Shown here in pieces: positions 20,902 through 32,702 of a stretch of DNA of 64,000 bases. Below the pieces are notes generated by a model. It had not been told where the DNA came from. It made no database searches and saw only the letters and a program-made list of their open reading frames with translations. Source of the stretch: Nitrospirota bacterium (GTDB lineage: Bacteria > Nitrospirota > Leptospirillia > Leptospirillales > Leptospirillaceae); assembly GCA_021826965.1 (NCBI GenBank), contig JAKAYA010000005.1, forward strand, positions 1 through 64,000. The letters are read 5' to 3'. The position numbers and the translations under genes are program-made. The first letter of the stretch is position 1; each line of letters begins with the position of its first letter.

Positions 20902-21156
20902 CTAGGCGATCTCCTTGAGGACGTAACGGAAAACGACCCACAGGATGATGCCCGCCAGAAGAGTGACCCCGGCGATCAGCGCAGCCTTTGGACCAGCAAA
21001 GATCATATAGAAAAAAACGAACAGCAGAAAAAGACCGAGGACGAAGTAGACAAAAACTCTCACCCAGTCCCGAAGTGTCATTTTTTCTTCGTCGGCCTGG
21101 ACAGGTTCTGTTTCCACGTCTTTTTCACGGGTATCGGGCAAACCTGCCGGATCCAT
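20902..21156 (-). CDS. Small two-TM membrane protein
   Basis: MDPAGLPDTREKDVETEPVQADEEKMTLRDWVRVFVYFVLGLFLLFVFF...; start shortened from the 399-aa ORF that runs antisense to uvrC. Confidence 0.6.
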   Translation of the reverse strand: MDPAGLPDTREKDVETEPVQADEEKMTLRDWVRVFVYFVLGLFLLFVFFYMIFAGPKAALIAGVTLLAGIILWVVFRYVLKEIA

Positions 21157-21252
21157 CTGGAACCTCACTTCCAAAACAGAATGGTTGAGTCCTCTTTCTC
21201 GCGGGTCCCTATAGTATAATGAACCCATTCGGCAGAGAACAATGGAGGGAAC

Positions 21253-23151
21253 GTGACTAAATCGGAAAATCCTTCTGCAGATTCCCGTGTGTCCCCGCTC
21301 GAAGACCGTCTCCGGACACTCTCGGAGGAACCCGGCGTATACCTGATGAAGAGCGAATCGGGCGAAGTCCTCTACGTCGGCAAATCCCGGAGTCTCAAAG
21401 ACCGTGTCCGCTCCTACTTCCAGGAGACCCGAACCCGTTCTGCCCGAATCTCCCTTCTCGTCTCGCGTGTCTGGGACATCGAAATCATCCGGACCAAGAC
21501 AGAACTGGACGCGCTGATCCTCGAAAATACGCTGATCAAACGATACCGGCCGCGCTACAATGTTCTGCTTCGGGACGACAAGACGTATCCTTATCTGAAG
21601 TTCAGCTGGAACGACTCGTTTCCCCGACTGACCATCACCCGACGGGTCCGGAATGACGGGAACCTCTACTTCGGTCCTTACCCTAACCCCTCCGCGATGA
21701 AAGACACCTTGCGTCTCATTCGCCGGACCTTTCCCCTTGCCACCTGCACGATTCCTCTGGACAAGCCCACGCTCGAGCGTCCGTGCGTCGAATACCAGAT
21801 AAAGCGGTGTCTCGGTCCATGTGTCCAGGGATTGACAAGCGAAGATGAATACCGACAGGTGGCAACGGCCGTGAAGCTTTTTCTCCAGGGAAAAAGCAGC
21901 GACCTCCTGATGCTCCTGGAAAGGGAAATGAAGGCCTGCGCCAGGTCTCTCGAATTCGAAAAGGCTGCTGTCGTTCGCGACCGATACAGAAACGTCCTTC
22001 AGGTTCTGGAAAAGCATGCCGTCTCTTTTCCGTTCCAGCATCCGATTGACGGACTGTACCTCGCGCGCACCAGAGAACTCTCTCTCATGGTGGTTTTGCA
22101 TATCCGGAACGGACTTCTGATCGGGAAAAAAGAGGTCGAGCTGAAGAATACCGAGGATGCGCCGGACGCAGAGATCCTCGTCGCTTTCCTGGAACAGTTC
22201 TACGGGAAAGAATCCGCCTGTCTTCCGGGGGAAATCCTTCTTCCGATGCCCTTGCCCGAAGATGATCTCATGACCCTTTCCTGGATGTCCGAAAAGAAAG
22301 GGGAAGACCCCGTCCGGATCATCTTCCCAAGACGAGGAGACAAAAAAATGATTCTGGACCTGGTCAGGGAAAATGCCGAAGAAGCCCTTCGGGCAAGGGC
22401 GAAACGAAAAATCGCCCCCGAAACCCTGCTTGAAGAGACCCGGTCACTCCTGAACCTGGACCGGCTCCCGCACACAATGTGCTGCGTGGATATCTCCAAT
22501 ATAGGAGACCTTTTTCCGGTTGCTTCTCTCGTGACGTTTCAGGAAGGGCGTCCGGAGAAGTCTCTTTACCGGAAATTCCGGATTCGTTATGAAAAAGGCC
22601 AGGACGATTTCAAGATGCTGAGCGAAGTGATGGAACGACAGTTTGGAGAAAATCCTCTTCCGGATCTTCTGGTTATCGACGGAGGCCCCTTACAGCTCGA
22701 TGCCTGTGTCCGCACACTGAAAGCGATGGGGCATGCGGATGCCTCCCGGCGCGTTGTGTCGCTGGCCAAGGAAAGAGTTGCAAAAAACAAGATGGAACGC
22801 ATTTTTTTCCCGGGTCTGGATGCTCCCCTCGTCCTCCCAGGCCACCATCCCGTGACCCATCTGCTGGTCCGCCTGCGCGATGAGGCCCACCGGTTTGCCT
22901 TGAAATATCACCGGACTTTGAGAGAGGAATACCTCACGCATTCCAGACTTTTGAACATTGCGGGAGTGGGCCCGGCACGGGAGAAAAAACTCCTCCTTTC
23001 CTTCGGTTCTGTCCGGGGTCTGATGGAGGCGACGGTCGAGGAAATCGTTCAAAAGACAGGGCTTTCCACGATTCTTGCAGCTTCCATCCACCAGTCTCTT
23101 CGGGAACATCCTCCCGGCCCGGATCCGACAACCCCCGGGATGCCTTCATGA
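21253..23151 (+). CDS. uvrC: Excinuclease ABC subunit C
   Basis: GVYLMKSESGEVLYVGKSRSLKDRVRSYF; UvrC and HhH domains; GTG start after GGAGGG. Confidence 0.97.
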   Translation: MTKSENPSADSRVSPLEDRLRTLSEEPGVYLMKSESGEVLYVGKSRSLKDRVRSYFQETRTRSARISLLVSRVWDIEIIRTKTELDALILENTLIKRYRPRYNVLLRDDKTYPYLKFSWNDSFPRLTITRRVRNDGNLYFGPYPNPSAMKDTLRLIRRTFPLATCTIPLDKPTLERPCVEYQIKRCLGPCVQGLTSEDEYRQVATAVKLFLQGKSSDLLMLLEREMKACARSLEFEKAAVVRDRYRNVLQVLEKHAVSFPFQHPIDGLYLARTRELSLMVVLHIRNGLLIGKKEVELKNTEDAPDAEILVAFLEQFYGKESACLPGEILLPMPLPEDDLMTLSWMSEKKGEDPVRIIFPRRGDKKMILDLVRENAEEALRARAKRKIAPETLLEETRSLLNLDRLPHTMCCVDISNIGDLFPVASLVTFQEGRPEKSLYRKFRIRYEKGQDDFKMLSEVMERQFGENPLPDLLVIDGGPLQLDACVRTLKAMGHADASRRVVSLAKERVAKNKMERIFFPGLDAPLVLPGHHPVTHLLVRLRDEAHRFALKYHRTLREEYLTHSRLLNIAGVGPAREKKLLLSFGSVRGLMEATVEEIVQKTGLSTILAASIHQSLREHPPGPDPTTPGMPS

Positions 23152-26100
23152 TACTCGCAATCGCCATGGTTCTGGCCGGAACCGGATGGGTGATTCTGAC
23201 ATCCTTTTTCCGGACGGTTGTGGATCCCTGGTTCAACGCCTACCCGCTTCTGTCCGCGCTTGTCGTAGCAACCGTGCTCCTCACCTATGCCACGATTCTG
23301 CTCCTCGCCGGGAGCAATTTCGGAAAACCTCTGCCGGAAAAAAAGAAAGTCAAGGGATCTTTTTCCTCCACACCTCCCCTGTACTATATCCTCCAATGGT
23401 CGCTCGTCGGAGGTGTTTTCATCCTTTCCGGCTTCTTCACACTCGGTATGGTTCCGTATCTGTCCGGATTCCTGTGGCTCACCGGTACCGTCACATTGCT
23501 TTCCCAGCTCCTTTTCCTGATGATTCCCGGAAACTTCCGGCAAGAATCCGAGGCGGGCAAGGTGGACCTGATCCCGAATCGTCTCCGTCTCCGGGAGAAG
23601 GCCTACCACTTCTGGGACATGTGCATCATGGCCGGCGGTTTTTTCCTGGTGACCGGGGCGCTTTTGAAACCCATTTCCGTCGTTGCCGGACTCCTGTCAA
23701 TCGGGACCGGCTTTTCCTGGCTTCTGGGAGCCGTTTCTTTTTCCCTGGTCAGCACAGTCCACCTTTCCGGAGCGTTCCGGAAAAAGACACCACCATCATC
23801 CTATACGGTCCCGGAAGATACGCTTTCCGTCTTTCCCAGGAACAACCCGGCAAGGATCGCTCTGATCGAAGCCTATTCGGCCCACATGAATACCAGGTCC
23901 TTCTTCAGCTCCAAAAAGAACGGAATTCTCCTCTGGGGTCCTTCCGTCAAAGCTTGCCACACGTTCTTCCGGGCATTGGCCGGAGAGACGGGACGGGCTT
24001 ATATCGGGTTTGAACTGTCGTCCCTCCGGGGACTTTCGACTTCTGCCGTCGAGCACGAGATACGGAACATCCTTTACAGGATTCATCTGTATAAACCGGT
24101 CCTGGTCCACATCACCGACTACGAATCCTCCGTCCTGTCCATTTCCCAGCCGGAAAGGGACTCTGTCAAAAAACAACTGCTCCGGCTTTTGACACAGAAA
24201 CATGCCCTTGTCGTCATGGACGCGCGTCAGATCGAAGATCTTCCTCCCGAGTTCAAAACCCCTCCCGTCGTCCACTGGGTGATCGAATCGGGAGAATGCG
24301 ATGTTGCCACACGCATGACGTTCTTCCGTCTCTCTCTCAGGGAATTGGCCCGGAGAAACGAGCTTCTGCCCGGCCAGATTCCTCTTCTGACCCTCGAAAT
24401 GATCGATGGCTACGACTTGTACAAACTTGCGGAAATGACGGAAGGGTTTTCCCCCGAGGACATCGACGACGTCTTGCACCGGAGCCTCAAGAGCGCCCGT
24501 TCACTCCGGAGATCGCTGCGACAACTCGATATCGACGTGTCGATCCGCCGAAAAATGCAAGGATGGCAGGATCCGACACTCGAACCCATGGAGTCGGTGC
24601 GCGCACGTCTGACCGAAGAAGCGATCGCTCCCGCCCTTGTCATCAGCGCTTCCGAAAAGATCCTGAAACAGAAGCGCCATGCCAGCGAATCCCTGCTGAT
24701 CATCGGAAAAATTCCGAGCCTCCGCCAAAAACTCGCGCAGCTGCTGGCCCAAAAGGAAAATTACCACTTCTCCGCCATTGCCCAGAAAGAGTTCTCCCGG
24801 GACAGTCTGGGCACGTTCCGGAACTTCGTGATCCAGAACAAGAAACTTCGTCCCGCTGTCCTTTACGTCGACCCTCTGGAGCTACTTTTTCCGCGGGTCC
24901 AGCTTTCCCACTTCAGCTATCACGGAGAAATCTACAACCAGAAAGTGATTGAGCTCTCACAGGTTCTTCAGGAAAGACAGTTCTGGCTGATTTGCGGAAC
25001 TTCGGGCATCAACGACATCGATCCCATGATTCTCCGGAAGTTCTCGCGTGTGCTGGAAATCGGAGATGTCCAGAAAGAATTTCTTCAGGATGTCGAAACC
25101 TATGCGATGGAAAAACTTCTGGAAGGATTTTCTTCCGAGGATATCGACTTTTCCCGTTTTCACCTCTTCACCGGAGAGTTGTCCATGAAGAACCAACCGG
25201 CAGGGGAGACAATTCAGAAAACCTCGCCGACATTCAGCCTGGCCCTTCCTGAAGGAGAACCGCCCCCCATCCGTGGCTATTTTGGCCGGGAAGCCCTTCA
25301 GAACGAGATTCTTGGAATTCTGGAAGCGGGACGTCTGAAAATCCGCAAGGAAGGCTCGGGGCTTCGTGGAACATTCTTCTTTCTCGGACCTCCCCAGAGC
25401 GGCCGAAAGGCTCTTGCCCAGGCTCTTGCCCGTCAGGTATACGAAAACGAAGACGCTTTCGTCTATCGCGACATGGGCCTGTTCGACGAGCTGTTCTTTG
25501 CGGAACAGTTCCTGAAAAAACCCGTCTCGTCCTCGCAGACGAATCCGATTCTGCCAGACGACATCTGGGATGTCTTCGCCAAAAATCCTGCACGACTTCT
25601 TTATCTGGACAACGTGGAAAGGGCTCATCCAAGCCTCTGGACCGCCCTTCTCCCGGTGCTCCGGACGGGTCGCCTCACATGGCAGGAAAACGCGCGAAAC
25701 ATTTCCGACAGCACTTTCATCCTGGCGTCCGGTCTTTTTTCACCCCAGGAATTTGCGCAGGTCGACCCCTGGGAAAGACCGGACGTCATGATTCGGACCA
25801 TTCAGAACAGCAACAGAAGACTGGCCTACCTGCCTGTTTTCCAACCGACCTTTCTCCAGCACGTGGATCTGATCCTTCCATTTTCCGAGTATGGCACGGA
25901 AGAAATTCACACGATTCTCCGCCAGACGGTAACAGGGATTTTGCAAAATTTTGCAGAAAACTTCCCGTTTGAGGGGTCTCTTGCAGTGGATCCGGGACTT
26001 TTCGAGCAAATGATGTCAAAATTCGACATTCCCCGGAGAGGCATGGAGGGGATCGACCGAAAACTTGAAATCCTGCTCCTCCCCGCTCTGGCAAAGATTC

Positions 26101-26228
26101 GCGCATCGGCCGAAAGAGAGCCCGGTCCCCATAACTATGTCCTCTCCTGGGACGCGGGCGATATCACGCTCCGCCCTGTTGCTCCCCCCGAGCGACACAG
26201 CGAAGAAATGGCTACCACGACTCCCTGA
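23148..26228 (+). CDS. Large membrane protein with three degenerate AAA+-like modules
   Basis: Several N-terminal TMs; ILLWGPSVKACHTF; SLLIIGKIPSLRQKL; FFLGPPQSGRKALAQALA...LLYLDNVERAHPSLWTALLPVLRTGRLT (ClpB D2-like). ATGA overlap with uvrC. Confidence 0.7.
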   Translation: MILAIAMVLAGTGWVILTSFFRTVVDPWFNAYPLLSALVVATVLLTYATILLLAGSNFGKPLPEKKKVKGSFSSTPPLYYILQWSLVGGVFILSGFFTLGMVPYLSGFLWLTGTVTLLSQLLFLMIPGNFRQESEAGKVDLIPNRLRLREKAYHFWDMCIMAGGFFLVTGALLKPISVVAGLLSIGTGFSWLLGAVSFSLVSTVHLSGAFRKKTPPSSYTVPEDTLSVFPRNNPARIALIEAYSAHMNTRSFFSSKKNGILLWGPSVKACHTFFRALAGETGRAYIGFELSSLRGLSTSAVEHEIRNILYRIHLYKPVLVHITDYESSVLSISQPERDSVKKQLLRLLTQKHALVVMDARQIEDLPPEFKTPPVVHWVIESGECDVATRMTFFRLSLRELARRNELLPGQIPLLTLEMIDGYDLYKLAEMTEGFSPEDIDDVLHRSLKSARSLRRSLRQLDIDVSIRRKMQGWQDPTLEPMESVRARLTEEAIAPALVISASEKILKQKRHASESLLIIGKIPSLRQKLAQLLAQKENYHFSAIAQKEFSRDSLGTFRNFVIQNKKLRPAVLYVDPLELLFPRVQLSHFSYHGEIYNQKVIELSQVLQERQFWLICGTSGINDIDPMILRKFSRVLEIGDVQKEFLQDVETYAMEKLLEGFSSEDIDFSRFHLFTGELSMKNQPAGETIQKTSPTFSLALPEGEPPPIRGYFGREALQNEILGILEAGRLKIRKEGSGLRGTFFFLGPPQSGRKALAQALARQVYENEDAFVYRDMGLFDELFFAEQFLKKPVSSSQTNPILPDDIWDVFAKNPARLLYLDNVERAHPSLWTALLPVLRTGRLTWQENARNISDSTFILASGLFSPQEFAQVDPWERPDVMIRTIQNSNRRLAYLPVFQPTFLQHVDLILPFSEYGTEEIHTILRQTVTGILQNFAENFPFEGSLAVDPGLFEQMMSKFDIPRRGMEGIDRKLEILLLPALAKIRASAEREPGPHNYVLSWDAGDITLRPVAPPERHSEEMATTTP

Positions 26229-26272
26229 GAGCGCCGAAAGCTTTCTCCAAGATTCCTGAACCGCGAAAAAAA

Positions 26273-26302
26273 TTGACAGACCCAGAACACGCATAATAAA
26301 AT
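26273..26302 (+). promoter_or_regulatory. Putative sigma70 promoter of thiC
   Basis: TTGACA (26273-26278) -N18- TAAAAT (26297-26302). Confidence 0.6.
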
Positions 26303-26333
26303 CGGGCGTATGGTGAACTCTCGGCTCAGCTAA

Positions 26334-27854
<1,521 letters not shown>

Positions 27855-27922
27855 TCAAACTATTGACCACGATTATCCGGAGGGGAGGGGCTCCCGCCCC
27901 CTCCCGCCGGGTCTGGAAACAT

Positions 27923-27982
27923 CCGTATCGGGCACAACCCGAAGGACCTTCGGTTCCCGATGCGGTTTTTCCTGTTTTTCTT
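27923..27982 (+). terminator. thiC terminator
   Basis: CCGtATCGGG...CCCGATgCGG with nested CCGAAG/CTTCGG, followed by TTTTTCCTGTTTTTC. Confidence 0.7.
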
Positions 27983-28034
27983 TTTTCCTCACTCCCCCTT
28001 CTTTGCCCGGTTCCCGGTAAATCAGGGAGAACTC

Positions 28035-28748
28035 ATGCCTTCCATGCGGATCGGATCCCCTGTTTTTTTCAACAATATCCCCTTTGAGATTGAAGAACGC
28101 CAGATTCTCCGGGAAATGCGCATTCCCCGAAAATCCTTCCTGAAAGAACTCGATGAGCCCGGACTCGCAAACCAGATCCGTAAAGCCATTGACGAAGGAT
28201 ACAGACTGATCCGGGGGAAAGGCGTCTATCGCACACTCGCCCTGACCGGCCAGGAAGACCAAAAGGTCCTGACCCGGGAAAGTTCGACGCTTTTCGTCGG
28301 AGAAAAAATGGTCAAACTTCTTCGGTATTGTGATTACGCATCCCTGTTGGTCGCAACGATCGGTCCCGACCTCGAAACCCGTGTCGACCAGCTTGCTGCC
28401 GATGAGCCGGCCTACGCCTTTTTCCTGGAACGGGTCGGGGCCTGGATGGCGGATTACATGGGAATCCTGGTTGACCGGGCGATCGAAAAGGAAGCCAAAC
28501 GATTCGGGTATGGCCGGACGTTTCGCTTTGGCGTCGGGTACGGAGACTGGCCCCTTTCCAGGCAAGCGGAGGTCATGGAGCTGACACAAGCGCAGAGGAT
28601 CGGCGTATCGCTCACCGAATCCTTCATCATGATTCCCCGACTATCCGTTTCGGCCGTAATCGGATGGGAAAGAACGCTGGATGTTCCCGACAAAAAGAAA
28701 ACTGCGACGAAAAAGGACAACGAAGAAGAAAACGAGGACGAGGCGTGA
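28035..28748 (+). CDS. Stand-alone MetH reactivation-domain-like protein
   Basis: Methionine synthase activation-domain-like (RFGVGYGDWPLSRQAEVMEL), directly upstream of metH. Confidence 0.85.
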   Translation: MPSMRIGSPVFFNNIPFEIEERQILREMRIPRKSFLKELDEPGLANQIRKAIDEGYRLIRGKGVYRTLALTGQEDQKVLTRESSTLFVGEKMVKLLRYCDYASLLVATIGPDLETRVDQLAADEPAYAFFLERVGAWMADYMGILVDRAIEKEAKRFGYGRTFRFGVGYGDWPLSRQAEVMELTQAQRIGVSLTESFIMIPRLSVSAVIGWERTLDVPDKKKTATKKDNEEENEDEA

Positions 28749-31189
28749 AACCACTTTTGGAAAGACTGAAAACCGAGATCCTGTTGCTGGACGGATCCAT
28801 GGGAGCGCTCCTCCAGTCCCGTGGCCTTCCCGCGGGATATGCTCCGGATCTCTGGAACCTGGAACGCCCCCAGGATATCCAGCAAGTCCACGCTGAATAT
28901 GTCCAGGCCGGCTCCGACATCATCCTGACCAACACGTTCGGAAGCTCGCGTCTTCGTCTCCGGGAGTACGAAGCGGAGGATCAGATTCGCCAGATCAACG
29001 AGGCTGGTGTGGAGATGGCCCGAAGGGCGGCGAGAGACAAGGCTTATGTGGCGGGAGACATCGGTCCCTCCGGAACAACCATCGCTCCGTTCGGAGACCT
29101 GCCTTTTGACGATGCCATCGGCATCTTTTACGAACAGGCCCGGATCCTTCTGGAAGCCGGCGTCGACCTGATCGCGATCGAAACCATGTTCGACATCCAG
29201 GAAATGCGGGCGGCCCTGATCGGGGTCCGGGAAGCTGTCGGCTCGAGGGTCCCTCTCATGGCCCTCATGACGTTCAACAACGATGGCATCACAGACTCCG
29301 GATCCGATCCGGAAACGGCGGCTTCTGTGCTGGAAGGATTTGGCGTCGACATCCTGGGACTGAACTGTTCGGTCGGTCCGGAAGCCATGGTTCCGGTCGT
29401 ACGCCGTCTGGGGCAGACTTCCTCCACCTTTATCGCTGTCGAACCAAACGCCGGTCTTCCCGTTCATCGGGACGGCCGCACGGTCTATCCGGCCAACGCC
29501 GAAGAGGTGGCCCGTTTCGCTCCGCAGTTCGTGGAAGCGGGGGCGAACATCATCGGAGGATGTTGTGGTACAACCCCCGAATACGTTCGTCTCCTGTCCC
29601 GCATGCTAAAGGGGACATCACCCATTTCACGGCCTGCCCCGTCGCTGATGAAAATCTCGTCCCGGACGCACATGACCCTTGTCGGACCGGGCGTTCCTTT
29701 TCTCATCGTCGGAGAAAAGATCAATCCGACAGGAAAAAAGAAATTCTCGGAGGCCATCGCCGCCGGTCAGACCGACCTCATTGTCGCCGAAGCCCGAAAG
29801 GAGATGGAAGCCGGAGCCGGAGCTCTCGACGTCAACGTCGGCGTTCCCCTGGTCAACGAAGCCGAGATGATGGCCAAAGCCCTGACGGCTATCCAGAACG
29901 TCGTCCAGTTGCCGATCGTCATTGACTCATCCTACGCTTCGGCATTGGAAGCCGGCCTCAAGGTCTACCCCGGACGCGCATTGGTCAACTCGGTGAACGC
30001 CGAAGAGGAACGTCTGGAAGAGGTTCTGCCGATCATCAAAAAATATGGGGCGGCTGTGATCGCCCTCGTCTCCGGGGACGATATCCCGGAACGGGCTTCC
30101 GACCGTCTCAAGAACGCCGAAAAGATCCTCCGGCGGGCTCTGGAAATCGGCCTGACTCCCCGCGATCTCATCTTCGACACCTTGGCCCTGACCGTTTCCG
30201 CCGTCCAGGAAGCTTCCCGCCAGACGCTTGAAACGATTCGTGCGATCCGTCAGGAACTGGGACTCCCAACGATCCTGGGGCTGTCCAATGTCTCCTTCGG
30301 GCTTCCGGCGAGAAAGCTCATTCACGACAACTTTCTTGCCATGGCGATCGGAGCGGGCCTGGATGCGGCCATCTGCGATCCTTACGACCCGGTTCTCCAC
30401 CAGACGGTCGCGGCCGCCAGCGTTTTTGCCGGACGCGACCCGGACTGCCGGATTTATATCGACAAATCGGCTCAATGGGCATCACCGGATGCCAAAGACG
30501 TCTCCATCCGGAGCACCCAGCCACAAAAACCGCTGACGACCGTCGAATCCATCCGCAAGGCCATCGAAGAAGGAGAGCGCGAATCGATCTCCGGTCTCGT
30601 CCAGAAGGCGCTGGCCGAAGGCGAATCCCCTTTCGCTATCTTTCTGGATCACATGACACCGGCCATTCGCCACTTGGGCGATTTGTTCGGCCAGCGGATC
30701 AAGTTCATCCCCCATCTTATCGCCGGGGCAGACACCATGAAAAAAGGTGTTGAAGTTCTCCAGCCCTATCTGGAAAGCGACGGTCCCGTCGAAAAAAAGG
30801 GAACGATCGTTTTTGCGACGGTCAAGGGAGACATCCACGATATCGGAAAAAACATCTGTATTCTGATGCTCCGGAACTTCGGCTTCAATGTCATCGACCT
30901 GGGACGGAACGTGCCATTGGACACCATTCTGGAGGCCGCCGGGGAACACAAGGCCCAGATCGTCGCATTGAGCGCACTCATGACGACAACCATGATGCAG
31001 ATGAAACTGGCGATCGATACAATCCGCGAACGGAACCTTCCTTACAAGGTCATGATCGGGGGGGCAGTCGTCACTCCGAAATTTTCCGATGAAATCCGGT
31101 CGGACGGGTACGGAAAGGACGTTGGCGCTATCGTGCCTCTCGCCGAACAGCTGATCCAGTCCTGCCTGGAAATAAAGCCTCCCGCCTAG
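28745..31189 (+). CDS. metH: Cobalamin-dependent methionine synthase lacking the activation domain
   Basis: Hcy-binding, pterin-binding and B12-binding (DIHDIGKNI) domains; 814 aa; GTG start. Confidence 0.94.
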   Translation: MKPLLERLKTEILLLDGSMGALLQSRGLPAGYAPDLWNLERPQDIQQVHAEYVQAGSDIILTNTFGSSRLRLREYEAEDQIRQINEAGVEMARRAARDKAYVAGDIGPSGTTIAPFGDLPFDDAIGIFYEQARILLEAGVDLIAIETMFDIQEMRAALIGVREAVGSRVPLMALMTFNNDGITDSGSDPETAASVLEGFGVDILGLNCSVGPEAMVPVVRRLGQTSSTFIAVEPNAGLPVHRDGRTVYPANAEEVARFAPQFVEAGANIIGGCCGTTPEYVRLLSRMLKGTSPISRPAPSLMKISSRTHMTLVGPGVPFLIVGEKINPTGKKKFSEAIAAGQTDLIVAEARKEMEAGAGALDVNVGVPLVNEAEMMAKALTAIQNVVQLPIVIDSSYASALEAGLKVYPGRALVNSVNAEEERLEEVLPIIKKYGAAVIALVSGDDIPERASDRLKNAEKILRRALEIGLTPRDLIFDTLALTVSAVQEASRQTLETIRAIRQELGLPTILGLSNVSFGLPARKLIHDNFLAMAIGAGLDAAICDPYDPVLHQTVAAASVFAGRDPDCRIYIDKSAQWASPDAKDVSIRSTQPQKPLTTVESIRKAIEEGERESISGLVQKALAEGESPFAIFLDHMTPAIRHLGDLFGQRIKFIPHLIAGADTMKKGVEVLQPYLESDGPVEKKGTIVFATVKGDIHDIGKNICILMLRNFGFNVIDLGRNVPLDTILEAAGEHKAQIVALSALMTTTMMQMKLAIDTIRERNLPYKVMIGGAVVTPKFSDEIRSDGYGKDVGAIVPLAEQLIQSCLEIKPPA

Positions 31190-31974
31190 GAGGCGAGAGA
31201 AACATCCCGGCGGGGAATCGAGACAGTCATTCCGTCAAATGCGGCTTGAACGCCGGAAGGGAGTTGAGTCTTCAGCTGGTTGTAATCAATCCGGTGGGAG
31301 AGGTGCGTCAGAAATGCCTGCCTCGGCTGGATCCGCTCGATAAGTTCCAACGCTTGCCAGATTCCAAAATGGGAAGCGTGCGGTTCATAAAGCACTGCTC
31401 CGATGATCAGTGTGTCCACCCCCTTCATCACCACCATTCCTTCTTCCGACACTTCGTTGCAATCGGTCAGATACACCATATCATCCATTCGAAGTGCATG
31501 GTTGTAGACCGGACCATGCTTGACCGGAAACGGTGTCACCCGGATTTCTCCGACATTCATGGGCCCGTGTATTTCATGCGGGACCAGACGGGGCCGTGTC
31601 AGGCCACCCCTGTTCTCTTCCGAAAAGGCATAAGGGAACATGCGCATGACCGTCCCCAGGGTTTCCGGATCGGCAAAAACAGGAATTTCTTCCTTCTGCC
31701 AGAAGTTGAATGTCCGGAGTTCGTCGATTCCCAGGATATGGTCGGCATGCGGATGGGTGAAAATGACAGCATCAATGCGGGTAATGTGGTTTCTCAGCGA
31801 CTGCATCCGGAGATCGGGAGAGGTATCGACAAGGATGTTCTTCCCGTGAATCCGGACGAGAATGGAAGAGCGGGTCCGTTCGTTTTTTGGATCTGAGGAA
31901 TGGCAGACGGCACAGTTGCATCCAATCATGGGGACGCCCGTCGACGCCCCCGTCCCCATGAAGAGAACCTCCAT
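31186..31974 (-). CDS. MBL-fold metallohydrolase (PhnP-like)
   Basis: FMGTGASTGVPMIGCNCAVCHSSDPKNERTRSSI, THPHADHILGIDELR. Confidence 0.88.
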   Translation of the reverse strand: MEVLFMGTGASTGVPMIGCNCAVCHSSDPKNERTRSSILVRIHGKNILVDTSPDLRMQSLRNHITRIDAVIFTHPHADHILGIDELRTFNFWQKEEIPVFADPETLGTVMRMFPYAFSEENRGGLTRPRLVPHEIHGPMNVGEIRVTPFPVKHGPVYNHALRMDDMVYLTDCNEVSEEGMVVMKGVDTLIIGAVLYEPHASHFGIWQALELIERIQPRQAFLTHLSHRIDYNQLKTQLPSGVQAAFDGMTVSIPRRDVSLAS

Positions 31975-32035
31975 GGCGTCCCCTGACACGCTTTCCGCGG
32001 ATGACGAGGTCCCTGCTCCCATCACAGTTTCCGGA

Positions 32036-32692
32036 TCAGGGGTTGACCCGAAAGATTTTCACATGCTGGATGACGACAGGAGTCTGGGGCCGATCCCGCC
32101 TGTCCGACGGAACTTCCGAAATTTTATCCGCCACGGATTGACCGGAAACCACTTGCCCGAAAATGGAATAGTTTCCATTGAGCCAGGGAGCCGGGGCGAC
32201 GGTGATGAAGAACTGGCTTCCGTTGGTGTTCGGACCGGCATTGGCCATCGCCAGAACACCCTTGTGGGAGAAATCCCGGGTCGCATCAATCTCGTCATCG
32301 AACTGATAGCCAGGACCACCCGTTCCATTTCCAAGGGGATCCCCTCCCTGGATCATGAAATTCTTGATGACCCGGTGAAAGACGAGTCCGTCGTAAAAGG
32401 GACGCTTGACCATCTTTCCCGATTGAGGATCCTGAAACTCCTTTGTCCCTTCCGCCAGACCCACGAAATTTTCCACCGTATGTGGTGCCGACTGGGGAAA
32501 GAGCTGACAGACAATCGTTCCCATCGATGTATCAAATTCCGCGTACTCTCCCGGAGGAAGAGCGGGTTTTGCCGTTTCGTCCGCATTGGCCAAGTTGAAT
32601 CCTCCTGTACCCGGTAATCCCATAAACCCCAGAAGCAATATCCAGACTGAGGCAAGGGTTATCACTGTTCGTTTCCGTTCCAGACAGAGCAT
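32036..32692 (-). CDS. Peptidylprolyl isomerase, cyclophilin type, exported
   Basis: FDTSMGTIVCQLFPQSAPHTVENFVGLAEG...FHRVIKNFMIQGGDPLGNGTGGPGY; N-terminal signal. Confidence 0.95.
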   Translation of the reverse strand: MLCLERKRTVITLASVWILLLGFMGLPGTGGFNLANADETAKPALPPGEYAEFDTSMGTIVCQLFPQSAPHTVENFVGLAEGTKEFQDPQSGKMVKRPFYDGLVFHRVIKNFMIQGGDPLGNGTGGPGYQFDDEIDATRDFSHKGVLAMANAGPNTNGSQFFITVAPAPWLNGNYSIFGQVVSGQSVADKISEVPSDRRDRPQTPVVIQHVKIFRVNP

Positions 32693-32702
32693 CCAGATTC
32701 CC

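Noticed and set aside
27855-28034. Cobalamin or SAH riboswitch before the split metH operon
   Set aside because: No B12-box or SAH riboswitch core seen; the structure fits a thiC terminator
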